Assembly: GCF_000230835.1 (NCBI RefSeq) | Contig: NZ_CM001240.1 | Span: forward strand, 3,417,279-3,481,278 | DNA from: Clostridium sp. DL-VIII | GTDB taxonomy: Bacteria; Bacillota; Clostridia; Clostridiales; Clostridiaceae | Reading direction: 5' to 3' | DNA length: 64,000 nt | The notes under the pieces: model-generated | Databases searched by the model: none | Seen by the model: only the letters and a program-made list of their open reading frames with translations | Told to the model about the DNA's origin: nothing | Translations under genes and position numbers: made by a program | In this document: piece after piece, positions 13,746 through 23,750 of the stretch | Layout of the letters: the number at the start of each line of letters is the position of its first letter | How positions within the stretch are numbered: the first letter of the stretch is position 1

Positions 13746-16370
13746 ATGGAATTTACAAACTTACATGATAAAATGCAATTTCATAAATTTCAAAGTGAAA
13801 TACAACAATATAATAATAATTGTTTTTATGATAAATCCACTAAAATATTACTTGATGCTATAAATTGTTTTAATGATCATCCAGGTCTACATTATCTTCT
13901 AGCATTGACTTATTATAATTGCAAGGAATATTTAAAAGCAACGGAGTGCTTAAAAAAAGCTATTTATTATGATGAAAATAATAATAAATACCTAGGTCTT
14001 ATAGGATGCTGCTTTTTTGAGATAAATGATTTTGAAAACTCTTATAATTATTCAAAAAAAGCCTATGAACTTGATAATTATAACTTAGATGCAATAATAA
14101 CTCTTGGTAAGATTGAATTGCGCAGACATAACTTTGATGAAGCATTTCAGTATGCAACTTTAGCAGTAAATATCGATAACCAAACTTTTCAAGCTATAAG
14201 ATTATTAAGTAAATGCTGCATAGCTCAAGGAGAAAATAAACGTGAGATTCTAAAGTTATTAAACAAAGCTAGAGCCTTAGGAAATGATGATGAACTTGAA
14301 TTTGATATAATAAAGTTTTTATATATTAATGGTGATTATTTTGAATGCTTAAAAGAGTGTAGGAAAAGTATAGTTGAAAATTCAGATTCCTATATTGCTC
14401 AAAAGGCGGCAAAATATGTATCAAAAATATATGAAAAAGTTCTTAATAAAGCTAAACTTAGTCAAGGGGCAGTCCTTAATAGTAAACAAGATAAGAACGA
14501 ACCTAGTATTGGTGAAGACTTTCAAATTAATGAAAGCAGAGTAAAATCATCAATAGATGATATTATAGATATGGGATTGAAAAATGAAGATTTAAATGAG
14601 ACAAGTGAAAATCATGAGGAAGAATATAAGAAAGATAAAGCTGTTAATTTAGAACGAAATATAGAAAATAATTTTTCAAATGCAGAAATTGTTCAGAAGG
14701 ATGATAAAAATAAAAATTCAGTTTTATTGCAGGAAGCTTTAGATAAACTTGATGCTTTGATTGGATTAAATACTGTCAAAGCTGAAATAAAAAGAATTGT
14801 GCAACTTATTAAATATGAAAACAACAGAGCAAACGTTTTAGGAATCGAAAAGAATATCAATCAGAGTTATCATTTTGCTTTTCTAGGTAATCCAGGAACT
14901 GGAAAGACTACCGTTGCCAGACTGATTGGAGATATATTTTATTATCTGGGGATTTTAGAAAAAGGTCAATTAATAGAGGTAGATAGAAGTGAAATTGTAG
15001 GGCGTTTTATAGGCGAAACCGCAAAACTCACAAAAAAGGCTATAGATAGAGCTATGGGGGGAGTACTTTTTATTGATGAAGCATACTCCTTAGCAAAGGG
15101 GGGAGAAGGCAGTAATGATTATGGCGCAGAGGCCATAGAAGTATTAATTAAAGCAATGGAAGATAGCAGAGCTAAGTTTACTGTCATTCTAGCAGGATAT
15201 ACAAGAGAAATGAAAAATCTAATGAAGTTAAACCCAGGGCTTAGGAGCAGAATTAATTTAGAAATTGAATTTGAAGATTATAATGATGTCGAATTGGTTG
15301 AAATTGTAAAAAGTATGGCAAATGAAAATTATTATAAAATAAATGAAGACGGAGAAAAAGCCTTTTTAGAAAAAATAAAGATAGAGAAGGTAGATGATAA
15401 TTTTTCTAATGCAAGAGCAGCTAGAAATATATTAGAGTCTGCAATAAGGGAGAAAGCATTTAGAATTGGAGATAGTGAAGTTTCAAAGGAAGAATTAGTT
15501 ACGCTTACTCCTGAGGATTTTGGAATAAATCTTGAATTTTACGCACGTGATAAAATGTCAGAATTACAAGATGAATTAGATGCGCTTGTTGGACTTGACG
15601 ATGTGAAAAGTATTTTAAAAGGAATAATAAATACTTTGGAGCTTCAACATAGAAAAAAGGAAATGGGAATAAATACTGAGGATATCTCATTAAATATGAT
15701 ATTTACGGGAAACCCTGGTACAGGAAAAACGACTGTTGCAAGAATTATAGGGAAAATTCTTAAAGCTATTGGTGTGTTAAAGAAAGGTCATATGGTTGAA
15801 GTTACACGGGCAGATTTAGTTGGAGAATATGTTGGCCAAACTGCACCTAAAACTTTAAATAAAATAAAAGAAGCTTATGGAGGGATATTATTTATTGATG
15901 AGGCTTATAGCTTAATTGGGGGCACTAGTAGTGACTTCGGAAAGGAAGCAATAGCAGCATTGATAAAAGAGATGGAAGATAGTAGAGACAAACTTGTAGT
16001 GATAATGGCTGGATATACAAAGGAAATGGAAGATTTAGTGAATTTAAATCCTGGAATGGAAAGTAGAGTGAAATTCGCAGTAGAATTTTCAGACTATAAT
16101 CCTGATGAATTAATGAAAATATTCGAAGGATTATGCGAAAAAGAAAGCTATATTCTTTCGAATGAAGCGAAAGAAAATTTAAAGGGTATATTTCAAGAGG
16201 AGTATAGTAATAAAGATAAGAACTTTGGAAATGGAAGATTGGTCAGAAAATATTATGAAAAAATAAAAATGAAACAAGCAGATAGAATCATTAAAGATGA
16301 TATAAGAGATAGAGAAGGGTTACTTACAATTAGTGTAGAGGATATAAAAGCTTCTTATAATTATAAATAA
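13746..16370 (+). CDS. TPR protein with two CbbX/SpoVK-type AAA+ ATPase domains
   Basis: 874 residues. Residues 1-230 form tetratricopeptide-like helical repeats (for example HYLLALTYYNCKEYLKATEC), followed by a charged linker. AAA+ domain 1 has Walker A GNPGTGKTT at about 380 and Walker B GGVLFIDEAYSL at about 438. AAA+ domain 2 has GNPGTGKTT at about 654 and GGILFIDEAYSL at about 712. Both belong to the CbxX/CfqX (SpoVK) group, which remodels protein complexes using ATP. SpoVK itself is a single-AAA spore maturation protein; this is a larger double-domain relative with a substrate-binding TPR arm. GAGGAGGGAAAT precedes the ATG. Exact target unknown. Confidence 0.88.
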   Translation: MEFTNLHDKMQFHKFQSEIQQYNNNCFYDKSTKILLDAINCFNDHPGLHYLLALTYYNCKEYLKATECLKKAIYYDENNNKYLGLIGCCFFEINDFENSYNYSKKAYELDNYNLDAIITLGKIELRRHNFDEAFQYATLAVNIDNQTFQAIRLLSKCCIAQGENKREILKLLNKARALGNDDELEFDIIKFLYINGDYFECLKECRKSIVENSDSYIAQKAAKYVSKIYEKVLNKAKLSQGAVLNSKQDKNEPSIGEDFQINESRVKSSIDDIIDMGLKNEDLNETSENHEEEYKKDKAVNLERNIENNFSNAEIVQKDDKNKNSVLLQEALDKLDALIGLNTVKAEIKRIVQLIKYENNRANVLGIEKNINQSYHFAFLGNPGTGKTTVARLIGDIFYYLGILEKGQLIEVDRSEIVGRFIGETAKLTKKAIDRAMGGVLFIDEAYSLAKGGEGSNDYGAEAIEVLIKAMEDSRAKFTVILAGYTREMKNLMKLNPGLRSRINLEIEFEDYNDVELVEIVKSMANENYYKINEDGEKAFLEKIKIEKVDDNFSNARAARNILESAIREKAFRIGDSEVSKEELVTLTPEDFGINLEFYARDKMSELQDELDALVGLDDVKSILKGIINTLELQHRKKEMGINTEDISLNMIFTGNPGTGKTTVARIIGKILKAIGVLKKGHMVEVTRADLVGEYVGQTAPKTLNKIKEAYGGILFIDEAYSLIGGTSSDFGKEAIAALIKEMEDSRDKLVVIMAGYTKEMEDLVNLNPGMESRVKFAVEFSDYNPDELMKIFEGLCEKESYILSNEAKENLKGIFQEEYSNKDKNFGNGRLVRKYYEKIKMKQADRIIKDDIRDREGLLTISVEDIKASYNYK

Positions 16371-16375
16371 ATTTA

Positions 16376-16471
16376 TTAGACTAGTTGACAAAATAGACGA
16401 ACTGGTCTAATATTTATCTTGTGAAGAAGAAAAAAATATTTTTTTAAATAAAAAATAAACAAACTAGTCTA
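16376..16471 (+). promoter_or_regulatory. Promoter and operator-like repeats of the thiolase gene
   Basis: TTGACA (16385-16390), 17 bases, TAATAT (16408-16413) is a near-consensus sigma-A promoter. It lies inside an 11-bp inverted repeat: TTAGACTAGTT (16376-16386) and AACTGGTCTAA (16400-16410). A third half-site, AACTAGTCTA (16462-16471), lies in the leader. The arrangement looks like an operator for a TetR- or similar dimeric repressor; the regulator is not identified. Confidence 0.6.
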
Positions 16472-16518
16472 TTAATATTTATTAAAAATATCAGCATGAA
16501 TTATGGAGGAATAATAGT

Positions 16519-17697
16519 ATGAGAGATGTAGTAATAGTAAGTGCAGTAAGAACTGCAATAGGAGCATATGGAAAAACATTAAAGGATGTACCAGCAGTAG
16601 AATTAGGTGCAGCAGTAATAAAGGAAGCAGTCAAAAGAGCAAATATAAAATCAGAAGAAATTGGTGAAGTTATCTTTGGAAATGTTCTTCAAGCAGGGTT
16701 GGGTCAAAATCCTGCAAGGCAGGCAGCAGTTAAAGCAGGACTACCTATAGAAATTCCAGCTTTAACATTGAATAAAGTATGTGGATCAGGTTTAAGAGCA
16801 GTTAGTTTAGCGGCTCAAATTATAAAAGCAGGAGATGCAGATATAATTGTTGCTGGTGGTATGGAAAATATGTCTGGTGCTCCATTTTTAGTGAAAAATG
16901 CAAGATGGGGTCAACGAATGGGACATGGAGAATTTGTAGATGAGATGATTCAAGATGGATTATGGGACGCTTTTAATAACTATCATATGGGAATGACAGC
17001 AGAAAACGTAGCTGAAAAGTGGAATGTAACAAGAGAAGAACAAGATCAATTTTCATTAGCATCTCAACATAAAGCTGAGGAAGCAATAAAAAGTGGACAA
17101 TTTAAGGAAGAAATAGTTCCTATAGTTGTAAAAACAAAGAAAGGTGAAGTAGTTTTTGATACAGATGAATTTCCTAGATTCGGAAATACAATTGAAGCTT
17201 TATCAAAACTTAAACCAATTTTCAAAGAAAATGGCACAGTAACAGCAGGAAATGCGTCAGGTCTTAATGATGGAGCTGCAGCCTTAGTTATAATGAGTGC
17301 AGATAAAGCTAAACAGTTAGGTATAAAACCACTTGCAAAGATCCTTTCTTATGGTTCAGCAGGACTAGATCCAGCAATAATGGGATATGGTGCATTCCAT
17401 GCAACAAAAGCAGCTTTAGATAAAATAAACTTAAACGCTGAAGATTTAGATTTAATTGAAGCAAATGAAGCCTATGCATCACAAAGTATAGCAATAGCAA
17501 GAGATTTAAAGTTAGATATGAATAAAGTAAATGTTAATGGAGGGGCTATTGCCTTAGGTCATCCAATAGGAGCATCTGGTGCGCGTATATTAGTTACATT
17601 ATTACATGCCATGAAGAAAAGGGATGCAAAGAAAGGACTTGCTACCTTGTGCATTGGTGGAGGACAAGGAACTGCATTAGTAGTTGAAAGAGAATAA
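16519..17697 (+). CDS. thlA: Acetyl-CoA acetyltransferase (thiolase)
   Basis: Condenses two acetyl-CoA to acetoacetyl-CoA, the first step of the butyrate and butanol/acetone branch in clostridia. 392 residues, the standard length. Catalytic residues are in place: Cys88 in NKVCGSG, His348 in [16 protein letters not shown], and Cys378 in LCIGGGQG. It is a stand-alone gene with its own strong promoter and terminator, as clostridial thlA usually is, separate from the crotonase cluster. Codon use is tight (few rare codons), consistent with high expression. GGAGGAATAATAGT precedes the ATG. Confidence 0.95.
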   Translation: MRDVVIVSAVRTAIGAYGKTLKDVPAVELGAAVIKEAVKRANIKSEEIGEVIFGNVLQAGLGQNPARQAAVKAGLPIEIPALTLNKVCGSGLRAVSLAAQIIKAGDADIIVAGGMENMSGAPFLVKNARWGQRMGHGEFVDEMIQDGLWDAFNNYHMGMTAENVAEKWNVTREEQDQFSLASQHKAEEAIKSGQFKEEIVPIVVKTKKGEVVFDTDEFPRFGNTIEALSKLKPIFKENGTVTAGNASGLNDGAAALVIMSADKAKQLGIKPLAKILSYGSAGLDPAIMGYGAFHATKAALDKINLNAEDLDLIEANEAYASQSIAIARDLKLDMNKVNVNGGAIALGHPIGASGARILVTLLHAMKKRDAKKGLATLCIGGGQGTALVVERE

Positions 17698-17756
17698 ATA
17701 TAGTTTAATTTGTTAATTAAGATTTTGGAAGAGTACAATTCTTAAATTCTTATAAA

Positions 17757-17812
17757 GACCTATAAGATAGAAAACAAAAAGTTATCTATTTTATTAGGTC
17801 CTTTTGTTTTGA
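17757..17812 (+). terminator. Terminator of thlA
   Basis: GACCTATAAGATAGA pairs with TCTATTTTATTAGGTC (one bulge), followed by CTTTTGTTTT. Confidence 0.85.
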
Positions 17813-17841
17813 GAAACTAAAAAAGTGAAATAACATTAAAA

Positions 17842-17870
17842 TTGACATATTTATGAATAAAAACTATAAT
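17842..17870 (+). promoter_or_regulatory. Consensus promoter of the MutS-like gene
   Basis: TTGACA (17842-17847), 17 bases, TATAAT (17865-17870): a full consensus match. It gives a leader of about 130 bases with no obvious structure. Confidence 0.8.
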
Positions 17871-18010
17871 TAAGAAATGTTTGACCTATAAATATAAAAA
17901 ACGAAAGAAGATTGAAAGAAATGCTTAAGGATTATATTATATTTTAATTTGAAGATAATGTTGGATTAAATTTGGTATATAGTTTACATAAGGGGGGAAA
18001 AGAGTAGGAG

Positions 18011-19576
18011 ATGAATATTAATGTTAGTAGAAGTTTTATACAGAAGGATCTTAATGCAGATAAAAATAAAAAAAGAGATATTGATAAAATAAGAACACTA
18101 TTTGATATAGAGGCCAAAAATGAATTTACTTTAGATAATCAAACTTGGGATGACTTAATTATGGATGAAGTATTTTATAAATTAGATAGAACTTATTCAG
18201 CAGAAGGAGAATCTGTATTATATACAATGCTTAGAAATCCACTTATAGATGAAATGGAATTAAAAGAAAGAGGGAAATTAATAGATATATTTAAAGAAAA
18301 TATTGATTTGACAGTGGAGATAAGAAGGATATTTTGTAATATGGTTTATGATAAAAAAAATAGATTAATAGAAATGATGAATGGAATCATTCACGTGAAT
18401 AAATCAAAGTTCTTTATTTATTCTTTTTTGGGTGTATTGCCTATCTTATTGATAGCAGCTGCCATTATTCTTAAACAACCAGATTTAATGATGTTGGTAA
18501 TGATAGATATTTTTGTTCAAATATATATTCATACAAAAGAGCATGAAAATATAAATGCTATTGGTCTTATATATTTAAGAGATTTAATTAGTGCAGCAAA
18601 GAAATTATCCAAAATTGAAAATGAGGAAATTCAATCATATATAACTAGGATTAGAGAAGTGTTACGAGAAATAAAAAGTATTGATAAGTCTACTTGCTTA
18701 ATTAGTATAGTAAATTCCTTTGATGGATTATTTGAACTAATTTCCATTCCGTTTTTGATAGAAGAAATTACGTATTATAAAACTAATGAAAAGTTATTGG
18801 AGAGGAAAGATAAAATACTAGATTTATATTATCTGGTTGGAGAGCTTGATGCACTAATTTCTATTGCTATTTATGAAAATAAAAATAAAGAAAAGTGTAC
18901 TAGTCCTAGATTTATTAAAGAAACATCATTAAAAATAAATGATGGGATACACCCACTTCTTAAGAAACCTGTTGGAAATTCTATTGATATAGCAAAAAAT
19001 GGAATTGTTTTAACAGGTACAAATATGTCAGGAAAATCTACATTTTTAAGAATGGTAAGCACCAATATACTTTTGGCACAAACTTTCAATTTTGCTTTAG
19101 CGAAGGAATATGAAGGTTGTTTATTAAATATTGTATCATCTATTAGCCCAAAAGATGATATTATCCATGGAAAGAGCTATTATTTAGCAGAAGCAGAAGC
19201 GATTTTAAGAATAATTAAGGCATCAGAAAAAGAAATTCCTGTCTTTTGTCCAATTGATGAAATCTTTAGAGGAACAAATCCTCTTGAAAGAATTTCTTCT
19301 TCAGCTGAGATTCTTAATTATATTAATAAAGGAAAAGCAATATGTATTGTTGCAACTCATGATAGAGAACTTTCAGAAATGCTAAAGGAAAATTATGATT
19401 TTTATTATTTTAGTGAAGAAATTGATGAGAAAAATGGACTTAAGTTCGATTATAAACTAAAAAGAGGTATATCTAAAACGAGAAATGCAATTAAACTTTT
19501 AGAGTATGTAGGTTATCCAAAAGAGATCTTAGAAAATTCATATAAGCGAATCGAGAGTATGGAAGGATATATTTAA
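18011..19576 (+). CDS. Membrane-associated MutS-family ATPase
   Basis: 521 residues. The C-terminal half is a MutS-type ABC ATPase: Walker A GTNMSGKSTFLRMV, Walker B region PIDEIFRGTNPLERISS, and the switch VATHDREL. The DNA mismatch-recognition domain I of MutS is absent. Instead two hydrophobic stretches occur in the first half (SFLGVLPILLIAAAIIL and LMMLVMIDIFVQIYI), which anchor the protein in the membrane. This matches a poorly studied MutS subfamily in Firmicutes, not the repair protein MutS or MutS2 (no Smr nuclease tail). Its role is unknown. An AGGGGGG box lies 13 bases ahead of the ATG and AGGAG lies right next to it; neither spacing is ideal. Confidence 0.85.
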   Translation: MNINVSRSFIQKDLNADKNKKRDIDKIRTLFDIEAKNEFTLDNQTWDDLIMDEVFYKLDRTYSAEGESVLYTMLRNPLIDEMELKERGKLIDIFKENIDLTVEIRRIFCNMVYDKKNRLIEMMNGIIHVNKSKFFIYSFLGVLPILLIAAAIILKQPDLMMLVMIDIFVQIYIHTKEHENINAIGLIYLRDLISAAKKLSKIENEEIQSYITRIREVLREIKSIDKSTCLISIVNSFDGLFELISIPFLIEEITYYKTNEKLLERKDKILDLYYLVGELDALISIAIYENKNKEKCTSPRFIKETSLKINDGIHPLLKKPVGNSIDIAKNGIVLTGTNMSGKSTFLRMVSTNILLAQTFNFALAKEYEGCLLNIVSSISPKDDIIHGKSYYLAEAEAILRIIKASEKEIPVFCPIDEIFRGTNPLERISSSAEILNYINKGKAICIVATHDRELSEMLKENYDFYYFSEEIDEKNGLKFDYKLKRGISKTRNAIKLLEYVGYPKEILENSYKRIESMEGYI

Positions 19577-19620
19577 AAGATTTTTAAATGAAAAATAGTA
19601 AACTTTAAATTTTATTTTAT

Positions 19621-19653
19621 AAAATAGATGATTTCAAATCATCTATTTTTTTA
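19621..19653 (+). terminator. Terminator of the MutS-like gene
   Basis: AAAATAGATGATTT and AAATCATCTATTTT flank a very short loop, then TTTT. Confidence 0.85.
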
Positions 19654-19729
19654 GGTGAAAATAAGAATTTATTAGTCATCTCCAGAATATAATTTATTTG
19701 AATTAAGTAAAAGAAATGGAGTGACATAA

Positions 19730-20698
19730 GTGAGTAATGAACCCCAAATAATCAAAAAATTAATTAAAAGAGATTTTAATAAACTTGGACTTACAATTTT
19801 AATGAAAGAAATAATTGTATATATAGTTGCTATAGTATTTGCAATGATTGTTATGGCAGTGCAGACCGCAAGAAATCCCAATACTAGCTATGACCAATTA
19901 ACTGGGATTTTAAACAATGGAACTTATAGCGGAGTAATGAGTATAGTTGCAGTTATGCTTTCATTCATTCCATTCTTAATCTATAGAGGAAGAAAGTTTT
20001 TTGAATATGACTTGAAGATAAAAAACAAAGATTTTACAATGAAAACTGTAATAATAGGACTAGTTATAGTATTATCAGCAAATAGCTTATTGGTGTTTTT
20101 TTCAGATATACTAGAATTAGGACTTAATTTTATGGGATTAAGTGCTAATTCAGCTCTAGAAGATTTAGAATCTTTAAATGAATTAGCGATTCCAATGATT
20201 ATTTACTCATGCATACTAGGGCCAGTAATTGAAGAATTTATTTATAGGGGAGCAATTCTTAGGAGTCTTGAAAAGTATGGGAAAAAAGTTGCCATCTTGG
20301 GTTCAGCAATATTATTTGGGTTAATGCATGGAAACTTTTTTCAAATATTTATGGCAATAGGACTTGGAATTGTATTAGGATATTTAGCTATGGAATACTC
20401 AATTAAGCTGACTATATTACTACATATTATTAATAATATTTCTGTTCAAATTATATCACAAATGGCTATTGGCTTAAATTCAGAAACAGAAAAGCTTGTA
20501 AATTATAGCTTTATAAATATTGGCTTAATTATATTGATTATATTTCTTTTATATTATAGAAGTTCCATTAAGAAATGGCTTCAGGCAAATAAAATGCAGG
20601 ACGGTATTATGTCAAAATTCTTTACATCTATTTTAATAATAGTAGTAGTTGCACTTGATTTGTTTAAAGTTATAAGTGGTATTAGTATAATTTCATAA
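19730..20698 (+). CDS. CPBP family intramembrane metalloprotease (CAAX/Abi type)
   Basis: 322 residues with seven or eight membrane segments. The glutamic-type protease motifs are present: E168-E169 in GPVIEEFIYRGA (EExxxR), His200 in LFGLMHGNFF, and HIINNI as the third motif. Bacterial relatives process prenylated or bacteriocin-type peptides, give bacteriocin self-immunity, or regulate sigma factors. No bacteriocin gene is visible nearby. GTG start chosen because GGAGTG lies six bases ahead. Confidence 0.88.
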   Translation: MSNEPQIIKKLIKRDFNKLGLTILMKEIIVYIVAIVFAMIVMAVQTARNPNTSYDQLTGILNNGTYSGVMSIVAVMLSFIPFLIYRGRKFFEYDLKIKNKDFTMKTVIIGLVIVLSANSLLVFFSDILELGLNFMGLSANSALEDLESLNELAIPMIIYSCILGPVIEEFIYRGAILRSLEKYGKKVAILGSAILFGLMHGNFFQIFMAIGLGIVLGYLAMEYSIKLTILLHIINNISVQIISQMAIGLNSETEKLVNYSFINIGLIILIIFLLYYRSSIKKWLQANKMQDGIMSKFFTSILIIVVVALDLFKVISGISIIS

Positions 20699-20718
20699 GT
20701 ATAATGAAGGGCAATTTG

Positions 20719-20761
20719 AAAATTGTAATAAACTATAGACAAGTTAGACAATTACAATTTT
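20719..20761. terminator. Convergent bidirectional terminator
   Basis: AAAATTGTAAT (20719-20729) and ATTACAATTTT (20751-20761) are perfect complements between the convergent protease and MFS genes. Confidence 0.75.
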
Positions 20762-20788
20762 GAATCAAAAGAGCAGTACTTTATAAAT

Positions 20789-22048
20789 TTAAACAGTCCT
20801 AATAAATAGTAGGGTGAAAATAAAAAGTAGTATCCCTCCAACTATAGATAAAAGATATGATGGAACCTGATTTATCAAGTATCCAGAAATAATTAGGGCA
20901 ATTGGAAGAACTATTTTTGCTATGCTTATTCCTAAGCTCAAGACTCTGCCTCTAAATTCATCTGAAATTGTTTTTTGCAGAAAATAAAAAATAGGAATAT
21001 CTATAAATGAAATTGAAAATCCAATTAGAATAGTTACTAAAACAAAATATATTAATATAAATGTCTCATCAGATATTTTGGTTTGTATTATGACTGAAAA
21101 GCCAACAGCAATCATGCAGGCTGACAGTAATATAGTTGCTGATTTTATTATTTTTTCTAAGGAGAAATTTTTTATAATCTTCTTTAGTGTAATAGCACCT
21201 AAAATTGCCCCTATTGAGTAAGTCGATTGAATTAATCCATAAAGTTTTGTATTCAATTGTATTATATTATTTATTATATAAGGCATTGGAATATTTATTG
21301 AAAGGCCAATAAAAAAGTTTATAGCAACGAAAATTATAGTCATTTTAATAATATCTTCTCTTTTATTTAGGTAAATAAAGCAGTCCTTTATATCAGCGTA
21401 AAAACTAAGTTTTTTGTTATTACTAGAAACTTCAGAGTAATTTAATCTGAAATCTATGAGCAGCTGAAGAGCGGCAGAAATAATAAAAGATATACTATTA
21501 ATGAAAATAAAATATTTTATATTTAATATCGCAAAAAATAGCCCACCAACCATTGGCCCCAATATAGATGCTGAGGACTCAATAACTTTACTTATTGAAT
21601 TTAAAGAAATAAGTTTGTTTTCGTGAACCAAGTTTGGTTTTGCAGCTTCAATACTTATACCATATATGGTAGAAAAGAAGTTTAAGAAAAATGTGCTAAT
21701 GTAAATTATCTTAAGGTCTAAAGTGTATCCATTACTGATTAATAAATATATAAACATAAGTAAAAAGCCATTAAGTATATCTGCGGTGATAGAAATTAAT
21801 TTTTTATTGAGCTTATCAGCAAGGACTCCGGCAAAAGGAGTTACAGCTATGACTGATAAAACACCTAGTATAAGTGTCGTTGCAAAATTCAAACCAGAGT
21901 TTGTGATTTTTAATACATGTAGGCTTATGGCAAAATTATATGCAGAGGTTCCAAAGAGGAAAATAGAACTTGCCAAAGAAAACAGAGACATATTTAGTAA
22001 ATCTTTATTTTGAGTAACCTTGTTGAACTTAATTTTTGTTTGGAGCAT
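20789..22048 (-). CDS. MFS transporter, MefA-like efflux group
   Basis: 419 residues with twelve membrane segments of the major facilitator superfamily. The loop motif FAGVLADKLNKK (G-x-L-a-D-r-x-x-r/k type) lies between helices 2 and 3, and DEFRGRVLSLG lies in the second half, both typical of the MFS_3/macrolide-efflux group. It probably exports a drug or small molecule. It lies downstream of the MerR-methyltransferase gene on the same strand, 196 bases away, which suggests a linked function, but a hairpin between them makes co-transcription uncertain. AGGAATGATAAA precedes the start on the minus strand. Confidence 0.85.
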   Translation of the reverse strand: MLQTKIKFNKVTQNKDLLNMSLFSLASSIFLFGTSAYNFAISLHVLKITNSGLNFATTLILGVLSVIAVTPFAGVLADKLNKKLISITADILNGFLLMFIYLLISNGYTLDLKIIYISTFFLNFFSTIYGISIEAAKPNLVHENKLISLNSISKVIESSASILGPMVGGLFFAILNIKYFIFINSISFIISAALQLLIDFRLNYSEVSSNNKKLSFYADIKDCFIYLNKREDIIKMTIIFVAINFFIGLSINIPMPYIINNIIQLNTKLYGLIQSTYSIGAILGAITLKKIIKNFSLEKIIKSATILLSACMIAVGFSVIIQTKISDETFILIYFVLVTILIGFSISFIDIPIFYFLQKTISDEFRGRVLSLGISIAKIVLPIALIISGYLINQVPSYLLSIVGGILLFIFTLLFIRTV

Positions 22049-22227
22049 TTTATCATTCCTTAAAAGATAATATTTCTTTAGTTAAAGTAATACTTATGCT
22101 AAATCAATAAGTAATAGCTTAGATTTAGCATGAATATTTCTCTAGTTTTAAAGATAAATAAATTCTAAATCATGGTCATATGGCTACATCAAGATATAAA
22201 TTTTAAATTTATTCTATGAAAATAGAA

Positions 22228-22256
22228 CAAAGATGGGGGTAACCCTATCTTTGTCC
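22228..22256 (-). terminator. Hairpin at the end of the MerR-methyltransferase gene
   Basis: ACAAAGAT and ATCTTTGT arms with GGG/CCC inside form a strong stem that contains the stop codon. On the minus strand it runs into TTCTATTTTC. Confidence 0.6.
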
Positions 22257-23462
22257 TAATATATAATAAGAATATACTTTTTCACCAACTTTAAAATAAT
22301 TTTCGTATTTACCCCCCTTTTCTACATAATTAGATTTATTTTCTTCTAAAATATTATACTTAAGTTTAGAAATCTCTACTTTGATATTAGTTAAAATAAA
22401 GTTCTTTTTATATTTATCAGCTATCAGGCTGTTTAAAGTAAAGTTTTTAAATAGAATATATGCCCCTATAAAATAAGCAGTATCTTTTATAAGATCATCT
22501 ATTTTTGATAATAAGAAATCTTCATTAGAGAAGCTGTAATTGCTCGTACCAGATAGATCTAATAGTATGTCAACAGATTTATCTTTTATTGGAATTTGAA
22601 GAAAGTCTGAGCAGATAAAGACTATATTTTTTTTACAATTAGCTATTTCAAGGACTTTCTTTAAAAATTTATGCTTATTAATATCATGGTCTACTGCTAT
22701 ATATGTCATGTCATCTGGCAGATCGTCATAGATATATCTTAGGGTGAAGCCAAAACCAGAGCCTAATTCGAGCATTACTTTATTTTTGAAGCTTGAAAAA
22801 TCCACTTTTTTATATATCCATTCCATTCCTTTGTGCAAATTATCGAGGTAATGGATATCTGTATCAGTTATATATTCAATAATGTAGTTAAGATTAAATT
22901 TAATTTGGGTAGATAGAGTATTTTTTCCGATTTTAAGTATTCCTTCTTCAACAAAATATTCTTCGCCACAAGGGCAAGATAATTTTCCGTTAATAATTTG
23001 ATTGTTTATTATATTTGCTTCACTTAGCTCTAAATCACTACCACATTTACAGCATTTAAAAAGATTAAGTGATTTTAGATTAATACCAATGATGGATTCA
23101 TTTCCAGTTTTAATTTGTGAAAGCTCATCCAATTTTCCTTCAAGTCTTTGCTTTACTTCAGTAAGGTCTTTAATTTGATTTTTAATTTGCTTATCTTTGT
23201 TTATAAATAATTCTTTATAACATTCTTTTTCTTGGTAGTGGGTGAGTTTTGCAAAATGCTTAAATAGAAAAATAGATTTTATCTCGCTAAGAGTAAAGCC
23301 TAATTCTTTAAAAGAAAGTATATCTTCTAAATCCTCCTGACATTTCTCATCAAAATCATATTGACCTCCTAGTTTTTGAGGAACTATTAAGCCTAAATCC
23401 ATATAATGTCTTATTGTATCTATAGTTAGATTGTTAGATTCAACAAATTTACCAATTTTCAA
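22245..23462 (-). CDS. MerR regulator fused to a zinc-ribbon methyltransferase
   Basis: 405 residues in three parts. Residues 1-110 are a MerR DNA-binding domain and coiled coil: [29 protein letters not shown], and the wing at GGQYDFDEK. Next is a zinc-ribbon-like module with CCKCGS and CPCGEE. The C-terminal part is a SAM-dependent methyltransferase with [17 protein letters not shown] and [13 protein letters not shown] start at 23462 is chosen because GAAGGTGAT lies just ahead and MerR proteins begin at this motif; the longer upstream frame is not needed. The role is not known; a regulator that modifies or senses its own substrate is possible. The MFS exporter follows. Confidence 0.8.
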   Translation of the reverse strand: MKIGKFVESNNLTIDTIRHYMDLGLIVPQKLGGQYDFDEKCQEDLEDILSFKELGFTLSEIKSIFLFKHFAKLTHYQEKECYKELFINKDKQIKNQIKDLTEVKQRLEGKLDELSQIKTGNESIIGINLKSLNLFKCCKCGSDLELSEANIINNQIINGKLSCPCGEEYFVEEGILKIGKNTLSTQIKFNLNYIIEYITDTDIHYLDNLHKGMEWIYKKVDFSSFKNKVMLELGSGFGFTLRYIYDDLPDDMTYIAVDHDINKHKFLKKVLEIANCKKNIVFICSDFLQIPIKDKSVDILLDLSGTSNYSFSNEDFLLSKIDDLIKDTAYFIGAYILFKNFTLNSLIADKYKKNFILTNIKVEISKLKYNILEENKSNYVEKGGKYENYFKVGEKVYSYYILGQR

Positions 23463-23635
23463 AATATCACCTTCATAAATATAGAAATTATTATATTCAA
23501 TAATTATATCATAGATAACTATATATATTGCAATTTGCAATGCACAGTTCACAACGTCAACAACTTTTGAAGAAATCTCATAAGAAAAAGTGAGAGTTCA
23601 AATCTTGAATTTTTACATTAAAATTGTAGAGGAGT

Positions 23636-23679
23636 TGTAATTGGACTGTAACAGAACTGTGACAATTAACTATTACAAT
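23636..23679 (+). promoter_or_regulatory. Direct-repeat operator and promoter of the glycosyltransferase operon
   Basis: Three repeats start exactly 11 bases apart: TGTAATT (23636), TGTAACA (23647), TGTGACA (23658). The last ends nine bases before the -10-like TACAAT (23674-23679), with no proper -35. This is the classic form of an OmpR/PhoB-family activated promoter. The same layout precedes the two-component operon at 35400. Confidence 0.65.
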
Positions 23680-23750
23680 ACAAATATAGCTTAGAGAAAG
23701 CTAGAGATAGTATTTCTATTTAAATAATGACATAATTTGAGGTGATAAAA

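Noticed and set aside
23636..23664. Phosphate (PhoP) box
   Set aside because: The repeat spacing is compatible, but no phosphate genes are nearby and the identical pattern occurs at the local two-component operon, which explains it better.
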